From Lineus longissimus (lineage: Eukaryota; Nemertea; Pilidiophora; Heteronemertea; Lineidae): DNA of 64,000 nt. The DNA is taken from assembly GCF_910592395.1 (NCBI RefSeq), contig NC_088311.1, positions 12,776,501 to 12,840,500 of the forward strand, given 5' to 3'. How positions within the stretch are numbered: the stretch's first letter is position 1; the number at the start of each line of letters is the position of its first letter. The position numbers were made by a program, and so were the translations under genes. Below, one piece after another: positions 1-10,529 of the stretch. Under the pieces are notes generated by a model that saw nothing but the letters and a program-made list of their open reading frames with translations, made no database searches and was not told the origin of the DNA.

Positions 1-1
1 C

Positions 2-517
2 TTGCCACAGAGCATCAACTTCAATTGCTTTACTGGACTTCAAATACTTGCTGTAGTGAAAATAATGGGTAACGATCTTGTTCAATATAGGTCTGTAATT
101 GGCCCATTTTCTTCAACTGCAAATGCATTGAGTCAGCCAGTTCAAACAACTGCATGTAGATGTTGTCCATTTCGCAGAAATCATTGTTATTTTAATGTTT
201 ATACATGTAGTTCATGTAAAGTCAATCCGTCAGAAATATTATGGATAAAAAAACAAGACGAAGATGATTTTAGATCTATGTGGTACTTCAACTCGCTCTG
301 GCTAGTTATGATCCATGTGCATAATATGAAAAATTTCTTTCTAAAAGTCCAGGAGCTAAATAGCGTCAATAATTTAGATGATATAAATAGGGAAACTGAT
401 TCAAAGTCTGAAAAATGGTTTGCAAAAATAATGACAACTTATGAAGCCAAAAAGAACCAGAATATTTGTCATGATATGAACACTCAAACAAGTTCATCAC
501 TTGACCCTTCCATATAA
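2..517 (+). CDS. Unrecognised open frame, cut by left edge
   Basis: An open frame runs in from the window edge and stops at 517. The product would be about 171 residues and has Cys clusters near the middle (CRCCPF, CSSC) followed by a Lys/Glu-rich tail. I do not recognise the family. It lies 80 bp upstream of the 2A/peptidase-like frame on the same strand, so both may belong to one mobile element. It could also be chance open sequence, because the DNA is AT-rich and the start is not seen. No splice site was chosen. Confidence 0.25.
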   Translation: MPQSINFNCFTGLQILAVVKIMGNDLVQYRSVIGPFSSTANALSQPVQTTACRCCPFRRNHCYFNVYTCSSCKVNPSEILWIKKQDEDDFRSMWYFNSLWLVMIHVHNMKNFFLKVQELNSVNNLDDINRETDSKSEKWFAKIMTTYEAKKNQNICHDMNTQTSSSLDPSI

Positions 518-595
518 GTTATTGCATAACACCATTGTGGCATTACAAGCATGTAGTTTTTAAATTGTCATTAGTGTTATTCTTTGTTTTGACTG

Positions 596-1416
596 GTGTA
601 TAAAGTGTATGCATCCAATGTTCTGAAATTGAGTAACAATATTGAAACAAATCCTGGCCCAGTTGATCATGTTGTTGACTCTCTCATAAGAAAAGTTGTC
701 CAAGGTTCATATCAAGGTAATGAACGATACTCTGACACTTCCATGGGTAGACAGTGTGTCACAAATGCTGCATCTTCTCTTTTATATTCTGTCATTATTT
801 CTCCAGCACACTGGCAATCGCAAGACCTTGATGACATTTTAAATGAAGGAGATTCGTGGTACAGGGAATTAAAATTGACCAAACCATCCTTCAGTTACTT
901 GGCATTGATGAACTGCCAACTTACCATTCATGTTTTAATGAAAATTTCAGAATCAAACAAGTTGGAGTGTCATATAATTATACTTTTAATTTTGATGAAA
1001 ATTCCCAAGCTTTCTCAGCAGAACAATTCCTTGCAAACATGTCAACAGAATATGGTGCTATTGTGATAGGTGCAACTCAAGCGGCTGCCTTTACTATTAT
1101 TCGTATTGATGAGAGATATTATTTATTTGATTCACATAGTAGAGATAAACATGGTAAGCCATCACCTGATGGGTTTTCAATTCTACTCTCATTCTCAGAT
1201 TTGAACAAGTTTGGTGCCTATTTAGAACAGCATATTGGAAATGATACTGACCGCATATTTGAAGCAACATATTATGAAGTATGTATAGTATCAAAGAGAA
1301 CTTTAAAGCGTGGCCTTGAAAAATCAACAACAAATTATGTGTTAATTGATAATTATTTACATGATCAAGCTAAACAACAAAACCGAAAGTATGATAAAAA
1401 GTGTTCATACAGTTGA
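596..1416 (+). pseudogene. 2A-like motif plus cysteine-peptidase-like protein, frameshifted
   Basis: The frame opens with a 2A-like ribosome-skipping motif (NNIETNPGP, residues about 14-22), a signal common at the start of invertebrate transposon polyproteins. It then has GRQCVTNAASSLLYS, which looks like the active-site Cys block of a papain-fold peptidase of the UL36/C76 type also found in transposons. A +/-1 shift near 885-900 moves the reading frame. The second frame continues with GIDELPTYHS, GAIVIGATQAAAF and YLFDSHSRD, the last a plausible catalytic Asp-His block. The family assignment is inference from motif spacing. The usual first 2A residue, Asp, is Asn here. The gene is broken, and a DIRS element lies about 100 bp downstream. 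Confidence 0.5.
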
Positions 1417-1799
1417 AAAGAAAAATATAACAATTTAACCAAAATGAGCGTGAACAACAAAAGTTGTCTAAAAAAAGGCAAGGTTGAATAAAAGTAAGCG
1501 AAATAAAATTTTAGAAATTAGGGGCCACGGGCAGGGGACGACAGGTGGGGTCTTGACGCCCCCGAGGTTCGTCGGCTCCTCGTGGGCCCTCGTCCTCGCG
1601 TGGCTCCTCCTCCTTTCATCCCCAAGGGCAGGTAGAAGCTGCGGCTCCCTCTCGCCGCTCCAATAAGCGCCACCGCTCCTCAGGCAGGGGCGGGAGCAGC
1701 GGGCAGCCCAAGCGTCTCTTCCAAGAGAAGGGTCGCAGGGGCAAGCGCTAGTGACTTTTTAGCCCTTCCTCCTGCACCTTCAGGTGGCGCCCCACAGTT

Positions 1800-3756
1800 G
1801 GCGTCGTGGGTGGCAGACTGCGACACTTCGCAGCCTTTTGGGACCGGTGGTGTCAAAAAGACTCCCCTGTGCCGGATATGCTCCGACACGGTGTCAAATT
1901 GGACTTTTCCCGTCCCCCGCCCCTATGACGTCGACTCCCACCCCCGTGTCCCCGCCAGTAGACCCCGTCAGGGTGCTTGCCCTTCGATCGGAGGTCCTGT
2001 CTCTCCTCGAGAAGCAGGCAGTGAGGCTGGTGGACAACCATTCCTCACCGGGGTTTTACAGCCACGTCTTCTTGGTCCCCAAGAAGTCGGGGAAGTGAAG
2101 ACTGGTCATCGACCTGTCCAGCTTGAATCGGTTCCTCCGGGTTCCCAGCTTCAAGATGGAGACAACCAGGTCAGTAGTGGTCGCGGTGCAGCCCAACGAT
2201 TGGGCTATCTCTCTGGACGTTCAGGACGCATACTTACTCGTCCTGGTCCATCCAGAGTTTCACCCCTTCCTTCGTTTCTTCTTCGAAGGAAAGGTTTATC
2301 AGTTTCAGGCCCTTCCTTTCGGCCTGGCTTCTGCTCCACTGATTTTCACAACAGTCGTCAAGGCGTTTGCCGTGCCTTTTCACGCCATGGGCTTAAAGCT
2401 CCATTGCTATCTCAACGACTGGCTGCTACGGCACCAGGCTCAACGCCGTCTGGGATACAGGCAAGGTTTCTGCTCGTCACAACCTGACAGGCAGGGTGGC
2501 TTTTAAATTGGGACAAATCCGAGCTGGACGCAGCTCAGGATTATGTCTTCATGGGGGTGCGATTTCGCACACGAGAGGGCCTGATGTCCCCCCTCCGGAC
2601 CGACATCCCAAAATTCGGTCCTTGGTCGGGATTTTTCGCCGTCAGGACAGCGCCACAGCCCGACAGTTTCTGTCGCTGCTGGGACTGCTCAATTCGGCAG
2701 CGGACCAGGTTCCTTTCGGTCGCCTGTATATGCGCCCACTCCAGCTCCTCCTGCTGTTGAGTTGGCGTCCATTCACGGACTCCCTCGACCAGCGGATTTT
2801 TATCCCGGGGTCCTTCTGGGGGAGGTGTGGAGTTTCTGGGGATCGGAGACGGAGCTTCTCCGCGGAGTGCAGCTCAGTCCTCCGTCACCTCAGATGTCCC
2901 TGTTCACGGACGCCTCCCTTTATGGTTGGGGCGCCCATTTGAATGAAGGGGACCTGACCACCAAGGGCACGTGGTGAGAGGAGAATGCGCGTCTCTCGAT
3001 CAATATCCTCAAGATGCAGGCTGTCATCCTGGCCGTGAGGGCCTTCACGTCTCATCTAAGGGGTCACAGGGTTTCTCTTTTTTCCGACAATTCGACAGTG
3101 GTCACTTATATTCGGAGACAGGGGGGGACGAGATCCGACACATTGTGCCGTCTCACTTGGGAGCTCCTGCAGCTTTGTCGCTGCTTGGATATTCAGCTCC
3201 TCCCCCGCCACATCCCCGGCAAGAGGAATATCTTGGCCGACGCCCTTTCCAGGTCGGACCGTCTCGTCCAGACAGAGTGGACCCTCCATCGCGAGGTGGT
3301 CTCTCGCCTGGGGGCCCTGTGGGTTGCTCCGGTCGTGGACTTGTTTGCGACTCAGTTGAACAAGAGGTTCCCCCTGTACTACTCACCCCTCCCGGACGAG
3401 GAGGCCTTGGGAGTGGACAGCCTGTCGGCCTCCTGGGACGGCCTCAATGCTTATGCATACCCGCCAACCCCTCTGTTGCTACCGGCACTCAACAAGGTGG
3501 CCAGTTCATGGGTCAGACTTTGTCTGATAGCACCGTGCTGGCCAAACCAGGCCTGGTTCCCGGTTCTGCTGGAGCTGCTGACGGATCATCCCCGCCGCCT
3601 GCCGGCGTGGGACCGTCTGCTTTATCACCCGATCGGCCGGGTCTATCATCAAGATCCTTCTTTTTACAGGCTTCATGCCTGGAGGCTGTCGGGTATTTCC
3701 TCCGAGAGAGAGGCTTTTCGGAAGATGTTATCCGTAAAGTCGCCCAACCTAAGTGA
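1800..3756 (+). pseudogene. DIRS RT and RNase H, multiply broken
   Basis: The remnant of the first ORF (GGRLRHFAAFWDRW) is in frame 3 at 1800-1925. The RT follows in frame 2 from 1928 to 2506, with a stop at 2096. It shows VIDLSSLNRFL, SLDVQDAYL and YQFQALPFGLASAP. The catalytic box reads YLND where YLDD is expected, so one metal-binding Asp appears lost. The frame then passes through frame 1 (from about 2510) and frame 3 (about 2600-2750) and returns to frame 2 for RNase H. There it has LFTDASLYGWGAH, SLFSDNSTVV and IPGKRNILADALSR, with a stop at 2975. The enzyme once copied the element's RNA; this copy cannot. Confidence 0.8.
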
Positions 3757-4744
3757 CAGTCTACCCTTGATTCATACGATAGCAAGTGGGCTGTCTTTCG
3801 AGACTGGTGTCAGGAGCACGGAGTTTCTCCGGTCGCTCCCTCTCTTCCCAACTTCCTCGACTTCTTGAAGTGTCTATTCTCGGTCCGGAAGTTTTCGGTT
3901 CAGGGAGTGAAAGGTTATTGCTCCGCTGTTTCGGTCACCTTAAAGCTGACTGAATCGTGGCAACGGTCTTGGGATGACGCTGTTTCATCGTTGCTTCGCA
4001 ATATGTCTTTGGAGCGTCCTCGCTCCATTCAGCTCTCCCCCAAGTGGGACCTCTCGGTGGTCTTAAGGGCTCTCATGAAATTTCCATTTGAGCCCATGCA
4101 TCAGGCAGATTTGAAACATCTGACCTTTAAGACCGTTTTCCTGGTGGCTTTGGCCACGGCACAGCGGCGGTCTGAGCTCCATGCTTTAGCCTTTGATAAA
4201 TTGGCTTTCACTGAGAGGGGCGCGGTCCTAGAATTTGTCCCAGGCTTTCTGGCTAAAAACCAGGCGCCGCACACCTCCAGGCGCCCGGTTTTTATCCCCT
4301 TGTTATCCGCTACGGTCTCTAGAGACCTTCCGGACTGAACTCTCTGCCCTGTTTGGGCATTGAAGTTCTATTCTAATAAGACTAAGGAGCCTGCTGTTCG
4401 CCTAGGCAGGAAGCGCCTCTTTTTGTCTTATAGAGAGGGGTTCACTAGGGAGATAGCTGCAGCCACGAGTCGCCAGATGGTTGGTTGCCACCATCCGGAT
4501 GGCTTATTCTATGACACTCGTTTCTCCAGAGCTTCGTTGCCTAGGCGCCATTACGGCCCACGAGATTCAGGCCATCTCCACTTCGTGGGCCGAGTATAAG
4601 GGAGTGGCGCTGAACGAGGTTTTAGATGCGGCTACGTGGAGTTCTCACTCTACCTTCTCCCAGTATTATATGCGCGATTGTTCCACGTTGACAGACGGTA
4701 TGCTGTCTCTTGGTCCAGTTGTCGCTGCTCAGCACATGGTCTAG
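3690..4744 (+). pseudogene. DIRS tyrosine recombinase, inactive
   Basis: A recombinase of the DIRS type is readable in frame 1 from about 3690 (FLRERGFSEDVIRK) to 4338, with a stop at 3754. After another frame change it continues in frame 2 to 4744. The first catalytic Arg is in TAQRRSELHAL. The box II motif, normally HxxR, reads HEIQ, so the second catalytic Arg is missing. The nucleophile Tyr is probably in SQYYMRD, about 60 residues later. The enzyme would have integrated a circular cDNA without target duplication. The stops, frame changes and HxxQ change all point to a dead gene. Confidence 0.75.
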
Positions 4745-5247
4745 GTGTTTCCCTGCCTAGACCACTCGTCGATTTTCTCTCCTGCTGGCTGTCTTTTTAA
4801 GGGGGGGGGGGGGGTGTTCCATAGACTGTCGCCGGGTCTTCGGGCCTGCGCGTTCGCCCCGTCCAGCTGTCCTAGGGTTCAGTCGCCTAGGACTTTTGAG
4901 AGTTAGTCAGTGAGGCCAGGCCGCTCCATGTTATTCTGGGGCGCGCTCTCCTTCTTTTAAAAAAAAAATAATTTCCACATTGTGTCTCTTGACGATATGT
5001 GCTGAGCTTATACCGTGTTGAGGTGGTTTTGTCCCCGTCTAGGAGGGGATGGGTTTCCCAGTTATGCTTCCCTTTGTTTTCAAAGGGCCTGTTGACCTCT
5101 AGCCCGGGTTTTCCCCAAGCATTCTTTCTCTGGGTCCCCTGGTCTCACCTGTTGGTTTCTGCTGCGCAGCTTTGGAGACAGCTCGCTTCACTACATGGTA
5201 AGTCACAGTTTACCCTCCTTCCTTTGGTTGTTGGTATTCGATGCAAA
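4745..5247. other. DIRS 3' untranslated region
   Basis: No coding signal is visible. The stretch has a G run at 4801-4814, an A run near 4960, and pyrimidine-rich sequence. In DIRS elements this part normally carries the internal complementary region; I could not match it to the 5' end, which is missing here. Confidence 0.4.
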
Positions 5248-5337
5248 AGTCTGACCTGGGTAGAGTATGAACGACATAAAATTTCCATTTCCTGTAGAAA
5301 TGTCATTTTATTAGTTCATACCTACCCAGGTCAGACT
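5248..5337. repeat. 90-bp palindrome at the DIRS 3' end
   Basis: The outer arms AGTCTGACCTGGGTA and TACCCAGGTCAGACT are perfect reverse complements, and the match continues with small gaps into GTATGAAC/GTTCATAC. The remaining centre is about 40 bp. The DNA or RNA could form a long hairpin. It may be part of the element's terminal structure or an unrelated short inverted-repeat insert. Confidence 0.65.
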
Positions 5338-5340
5338 ACC

Positions 5341-5974
5341 CGCCCTGCCTGTTGCCACAGCAACGGGACTTACTCGGTGCACTTGAGTAATAAGTACTAG
5401 TGATGGCGGCTCACATGAGGCAGAGGCTGTATAGGTGCGCCGCCTAGGTGTAGCTAACCATCCATCCGTCCATCCGTTAAACCCATGGTGCACATTTTGT
5501 AACCGTAAGACCTAGAGACTTCAATTTTGCATTTCTGGATACTTCTGGTCAAACTCTACTTTCAAAACAAAATTTGTCGCCATTCGACCTACTTCCTGCG
5601 AGCGAGAGTGCATGAAGGATATGGCCTATATCGGCCTAGGAGCAGCAGAATTAGTCGAAATATGCTCTAATATTAAGATAAAATTCTTGAAAATCTATTT
5701 TATTGAGAAAAAGTTCAAAATTTTAACAGGAGAGGGTGCTACCTGCCTTTTAATTATTTCTGCCGATTCAAATTCCCGCCCGATGACGTCAGCCATCAAT
5801 GAAGTCTCCTATTTGCCAGTTCTCAAAACATGGCAGCTACACAACAAAAGCAGTAGCTCCAGGAATAAATCACTGTTCACTTCAGCTTCGTAATCGATTG
5901 TACCCCCACTTTATTGTGTTTTGTGTGGTGTTCCTATTCAATCAACGATGTAAGGCCTTATTATGTTGGTTTTT
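5341..5974. other. Non-coding stretch, nothing recognised
   Basis: Moderately AT-rich intronic sequence. A short ATCC/GTCC run lies near 5460-5475. No gene, inverted repeat or element end that I can support. Confidence 0.4.
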
Positions 5975-7103
5975 AGCTCACCTCTTAGCAGAGGTGAGCT
6001 TATCCCATACCGTGGCGTCCGTCGTCCGTCATCGTCGTCGTCGTCGTCGTCGTCCGTCGTCGTCCGTCGTCCGTTAGCAGGGCACGTTTCGTAACTGTTA
6101 GAGCTATTGAGTTGAAACTTGGTACACATGTACCCTTATGTAATGACACCTGGGAGACCAAGTTTCGGTCCGATTCGTTTCATGGTTTGGCCACCAGGGG
6201 GACAAACGTTAAAAGTGAAAATATGCAATATCTCCCTTAATAGTAGTCGGGAAATTTTGAAAAAAATATGGTAGGTACTTCTAGCAAAGGTGCATCATAT
6301 ATCCTCCGGGTTTTTGATTTGACCTCCTTTTCAAGGTCACAGAGGTCAAATGGTGTAAATTGGCCGTTAGGATGTAACGATGGCACGTTTCTAAACTGCA
6401 ATGACTATTGATACCAAATTTGGTACACATTTACCCCTTAGTCAGGTGATCTCAGGGACCGAAGTTTGGTCCAATATGATTCACCACTTGACCACCAGGG
6501 GGCAAAATCCAAAAACCTTAAAAATGTGATTATTCCTTAACTTCTTGCCCGATTGCCACCAATTTGATATCATGGGTACATCTAACCACCATACAGTATA
6601 TGTCACACAGGTTTTTAATTTGACCTTCTTGTCAAGGTCACAGAGGTCAAATGGCGTAAATTCGCCGTCAGGCCGTAACTATGGCACGTTTCTTAACTGC
6701 AATGACTATTGATCACAAATTAAGTACACATGTACCCCTTGGTCAGGTGATCTCAGGTACCGAAGTTTGGTGCGATCTGATTTGCCGTTTGGCCTCCAGG
6801 GAGGGGGCCAAATCCTAAATTCTTCAAAATGCCATTATTCCTAGTAATGACTTGCCCGATTGGCACCAATTTTATATCATAGGTACATCTAATTGTAACA
6901 ACCATTCAATGTGTCACCCAGGTCTTCTTTGATTTGACCTACTTTTCAAGGTCACAGAGGTCGAATGTACTGTAAATTGGCCATTTTGGGGAAATTGTAA
7001 TTGCTTGGGCCTACATCAAACCTAACACTACATGACACAAGACCATGCTCTTTATCCATCTTTCCTCCACATGAGGTGAGCACAATGGCCCTGGCCATTT
7101 CAT
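5975..7103 (+). repeat. Hairpin-ended repeat with three ~300-bp internal units, copy 1
   Basis: The left end is a perfect 10-bp stem hairpin, AGCTCACCTC, six bases, then GAGGTGAGCT. A CGT/CCGTCGT run follows. The body holds three diverged units of about 300 bp. Each starts GGCACGTTTC(T/G)(T/A)AACTG and includes a TTGGTACACATG block, a CCACCAGGGGG block and a TCAAGGTCACAGAGGTC block. The right end is a second hairpin, ATGGCCCTGGCCAT, followed by TTCAT. The same layout recurs at 52804 and 56141. No coding capacity is seen. The two hairpins and tandem core resemble non-autonomous Helitron-like (HINE/pearl) elements, but that class is inferred. Confidence 0.7.
6016..6074 (+). repeat. CGT/CCGTCGT microsatellite
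   Basis: A simple run of CGT and CCGTCGT units lies just inside the left hairpin of the repeat element. The same run occupies the same place in the copy at 52804 (52844-52886), so it belongs to the element and is not an independent microsatellite. Confidence 0.85.
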
Positions 7104-8149
7104 AATTGAGAAGGTGCATTATAAGCGGCGTACGAAATACCGAAGTGGAGACAAAATGGCGGCATGTTGTTTACGCCTGGAGCTCAATGACACTCAAGTA
7201 CCCAATTTTCTGCTTAAAAAGTAGTCTGGTAGGCGATATTATCACTAGTTCGTTTCAGTGGTAGTCATAAGGTCTTTAGGGACTACTTTCAGAAATTAGT
7301 TCTTGAAAATTTGGCCACATTTCTGTGAAAACGATATCGGAAGTGCATGCTCTGTTCGCGATGACATCGCCGATGTATTTTGAAGTGGAGAATTCCCACA
7401 GTATGTGCAGTGAATCGGCATGATTCTGTTCGCCTATTAAGTTTTAGTTCTACGATTCTTTCATGAGTAAAAAGTAGACATTCTAAGCAATACAATAATG
7501 TCACTCCCATAAAAATTGATTGGAAATTGAGGGAGCTACGGCATTCTGTTCGGCAACTGGCAGCGCTGAAAAAGACATTGCATACTGTACAATACCAAAT
7601 GGTACATTTTAAAAAGCGCTCATTGGACAACGTAGGGAATCAACAGAAATGACGTCATCGCTGGTCTAAATCGAAAACTACGGTTGCGCAGTAGAGCACA
7701 AGAAAAGGTTTAGCATTAACTTCGTCATGCAAGCTTCAGCAACAAAACGATTTCTCATGAATGATTTATTTGATCATCATCAGCTTGTTTCCCCTTATAG
7801 ATAAAAAAATGATTTACAATTTCCATCAAAGTTTTCTATTGTGTATAGTCACATGTTATTTAACTGGCAAGGAGCCAAGCAGTTTTGAATATTCGCGGGA
7901 AAATACTTCGTACTTGTAAACGAGGCTATGACAATGAGTATCCTCATTCATGGCATAAACTTCATGTTTCGGTGAATATTTTCATACGATGATTTCACCC
8001 GAATTATGGTCAGGATTGAGGAATGAACAGTGGCATAATTATGTCAACCAAAAACATTGGTACCGTAGTGAACGCAAAAGGATATCAAATACCATGGAGC
8101 ATGCCATTTTCATGCATAATGAACTGAACACCGGGAAGATATTAATGAT
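7104..8149. other. Non-coding stretch, nothing recognised
   Basis: Intronic DNA between repeat copies. A 113-codon open frame on the - strand (7289-7630) has no recognisable motif and no repeat-free context to support it, so it is not called as a gene. I see no paired inverted repeats or element ends. Confidence 0.35.
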
Positions 8150-8190
8150 ATTAACTCAGCTGAGCGCCAGGCCCTTGGGCCTCTTGTTCT
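8150..8190 (+). repeat. Terminal hairpin AGGCCCTTGGGCCT followed by CTTGTT
   Basis: The sequence CAGCTGAGCGCC is followed by a perfect 14-bp palindrome and then CTTGTT. A diverged copy sits at 52780-52806, directly before another repeat. A hairpin followed by a CTTG-type end resembles the 3' terminus of Helitron-like elements. The body of this copy was not delimited. Confidence 0.5.
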
Positions 8191-8689
8191 TTTTCGCAAT
8201 ATGACGAGACATCAACGAATATTCATAGGTTGGAGGGTCGAGACCTATCAAGTACATATTTGGAGAGGTATTGTAAAAATATTTGCTGTGGCAAGTCTAC
8301 AGAAGAAATTATTTGATGAAAAAATTAATTTTGAATTTTGCTGATTTTACAATAGGGGGCATGTTTTGAGATTTTTCTGCCAGTTGGCTGAAAAGAGTGG
8401 AAATATCAATATTTGTCCAATTGGTCGATTATCAAAAAATTTCTGTGGTCAACTACCAGTTTACTTTTCACCATTTACTTGCCCGACTGTCCGGAATATC
8501 TTATCAAAATTTCAGAGTCACAACCCCACACAGTATTTGATGCGTTGTGGTCAAACATTGACAATTGAACTGCTAAAAGGCTTAAAAAATCAATGGTGGT
8601 CTTGTCTCTGACCTACTTTCTGGCCTCCAGGCGGCCATCTTGGAAATTAGTTTTTCTTGCCTTTTGAAGCTAATAGTTGTACGTAGAGT

Positions 8690-9497
8690 GACGAAATTTT
8701 CATGCTAGGTGTATCTAGTAAGGTTAAATGACTTATCACCCAGGTTTTTGATTTGACCTACTTTTTATGTTCACAGAGGTCAAAGTTCACTAAATCACCG
8801 ATAGGTGGCACGTTTCGTTTCTATTTGAGCTAGAAGGTTCTAAACTTGCGAGGACATGTATCTAGAGAACCTCTTTTCCAACCCCAAAAAGTTGTCCTGC
8901 TCGGACTTCAAATATGGCCGCAAGGCGGCCATCGTGAAAATCAAACCAAGTCGGATTGCAACCAAAATACATGTGATTGTATATCTATGTACTCTCTACA
9001 ACGTCCCTGATTTTCAGTCAAATCCATTGACCAATATAGCCGCCAGGCAGCCATCTTGAAAATTAAACGAAGTCCTATTACTCCGAAACTAATGATAGGG
9101 TTGCAACCAAACTCCATGTGATTGTGTATCTATGTACTCTTATCAATATCCCAAATTATCAGTCAAATCCCATGACAAATATGGCCGTTAGGCTGCCATC
9201 TTGCAAATCCAACAAAGTCCTATTACTCCTAAACTGTTGAACAGATGTCAACCAATTTCCATGTGACATGTACACTCTTCAATAACCCTGAAATTCAGTC
9301 AACTTTATAACTAAAATTCTATACTTAGATGGTACTGGTAATTTTCTTTTGTGCCATTGAGCCGAGAGGAATGATATTATTCAATGGAATCAAAACTTGT
9401 GAAAATAGCCAGAAACTGTTCTCCCCATATTCACTGCAAATGACCTGCATCACATTACCAGAGGTGAGCACATGGTTCCTGGACCATTTCATTTTCC
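8690..9497 (+). repeat. Repeat-family fragment with three ~130-bp 'GCCATCTTG' units
   Basis: It contains the GTCACAGAGGTCAAA and GGTGGCACGTTTCG blocks of the double-hairpin family. It then has three units of about 125-137 bp, each holding (A)TGGCCGC..GGC(G/A)GCCATC followed by a CATGTGATTGTATATCTATG block (around 8917, 9043 and 9180). It ends with AGGTGAGCACATGG and a TTCATTTT tail like the 3' end of copy 1. The body shows no coding signal. Confidence 0.55.
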
Positions 9498-9513
9498 AAT
9501 AAAATAATCTTAC

Positions 9514-9638
9514 CTCAGCAAAAAGTTGATCAAACACCCACTTGAATGGAAAAGGATTGGGTCGGGTACGCTGGTACTCCTCTCTTTCCTCGTGCAGTTG
9601 CTCCATCCACCAATGGTGCCTCGTCTGCAATTTTGATC
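9514..9638 (-). CDS. Candidate internal exon of an unknown gene
   Basis: On the - strand, 125 bp open in one frame are bounded by an acceptor (GCGCAG, read down to 9639) and a strong donor (GAG followed by GTAAGA, 9513 downward). The frame, entered after two bases, has about 41 residues rich in Trp, Glu and Arg, including HHWWMEQLHEEREEY and NPFPFKWVFDQLFAE. The composition looks like a real protein segment, but I do not recognise it. It begins 16 bp beyond the end of a repeat copy and lies antisense inside the transporter gene. It could be an exon of a nested gene, a transposon exon, or chance. Confidence 0.35.
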
Positions 9639-10529
9639 CTGCGCTAGAGAGATCTAGATGGCATCTCCATTCTTACTTTGTTTCCCAGAAGATTCGGTAT
9701 CTGGATGACTACATGCAGGCCCACATTTTAGGGTATGCCCAAGCCCGGACCCCTACAGCTTACGCGAAACACTATTGAATTCATCCAAGGACGTTTCATG
9801 ATTGGTTAGCCAACAAGGATGATATCAGAAATTTGCTCCAGCACTCGGGATGGGTGGCGGTGACGTCGTCGGCTAGAGGCAGGAAAGTTAAGACAGCTAC
9901 ATTACATTTAAACTCTTTCTGTGTTATAATTGAGACAATCAATTCTTGGGTTGACCAAATTTTCAAGGTCACAGAGAAAAAGATAATGATAGGTCCTTTG
10001 ACTTACGACCTAACTGCTCTAACATCAGACTTGTTCAAGACTTCCTTTCATATGTGGTAAATGTGTAGCAAATGTAGGCGCTGCTGGCTAACAAAAATCT
10101 GCTCTATCCAATTCACGGTTTCAAAAATAGGAGGCATGAAAAAGGCAAAATTGCTCCTCCCTGTGTAGAATGCAACAGACTTTGATTTTCAATCACTTAC
10201 CAGTGAACTGGTATATCATCACCCCATATTTCAAACTTGATGGACGCAAATTCAGCACATCTTCTTCAGTGTGCATCTGCAAAATGCACTCACCCACTCT
10301 CCAACTTTTCACCCACCTCAACTTGCTCTTGGGCTGAGGGGTTTCAGGTGCAACTAAGCACAGTATTTTCTATTTTACTGTGATAGTCCTCGTAGGATGC
10401 AACTATTCAATTGTGGGCAGACAATTGAGAAGAGTTGAATTCAAATGGTAAGAATGTGTATATGAAGCCTTCAGTGGGTTAGGCTGAATTTGATTCACTC
10501 AGTGAAATAATTTAATCACACTTTTTCAG
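9639..10529. other. Intron upstream of ZnT exon
   Basis: No gene is supported here. The last part is a normal 3' intron with a pyrimidine-rich stretch (CACTTTTTCAG) ending at the acceptor before 10530. No earlier transporter exon (membrane helices 1-4) was found in the first 10.5 kb. Confidence 0.5.

Larger units (their letters stand above)
1521..5340 (+). mobile_element. Degraded DIRS-type tyrosine-recombinase retrotransposon
   Basis: GC-rich sequence begins abruptly at about 1521, after AT-rich flanking DNA. It carries, in order on the + strand, a remnant of the DIRS first ORF, a reverse transcriptase, an RNase H and a tyrosine recombinase. That order and the recombinase in place of a DDE integrase define DIRS elements. 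There are at least three in-frame stops and several frame changes, so the copy is dead. The 5' end looks truncated because most of the first ORF is absent. The 3' limit is uncertain and is placed just after the palindrome at 5248-5337. A run of G residues at 4801-4814 lies in the 3' untranslated part. Confidence 0.8.

Noticed and set aside
596-1416. Peptidase-like domain as an inserted herpesvirus gene
   Set aside because: The fold family also occurs in transposon proteins, the 2A-like motif points to a transposon, and no other viral gene is nearby.
5938-6129. Open frame with an Asp run on the - strand
   Set aside because: It is the translation of the CGT microsatellite in a repeat.
7289-7630. 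113-codon open frame on the - strand
   Set aside because: No motif, no splice signals and no sign of conservation visible.
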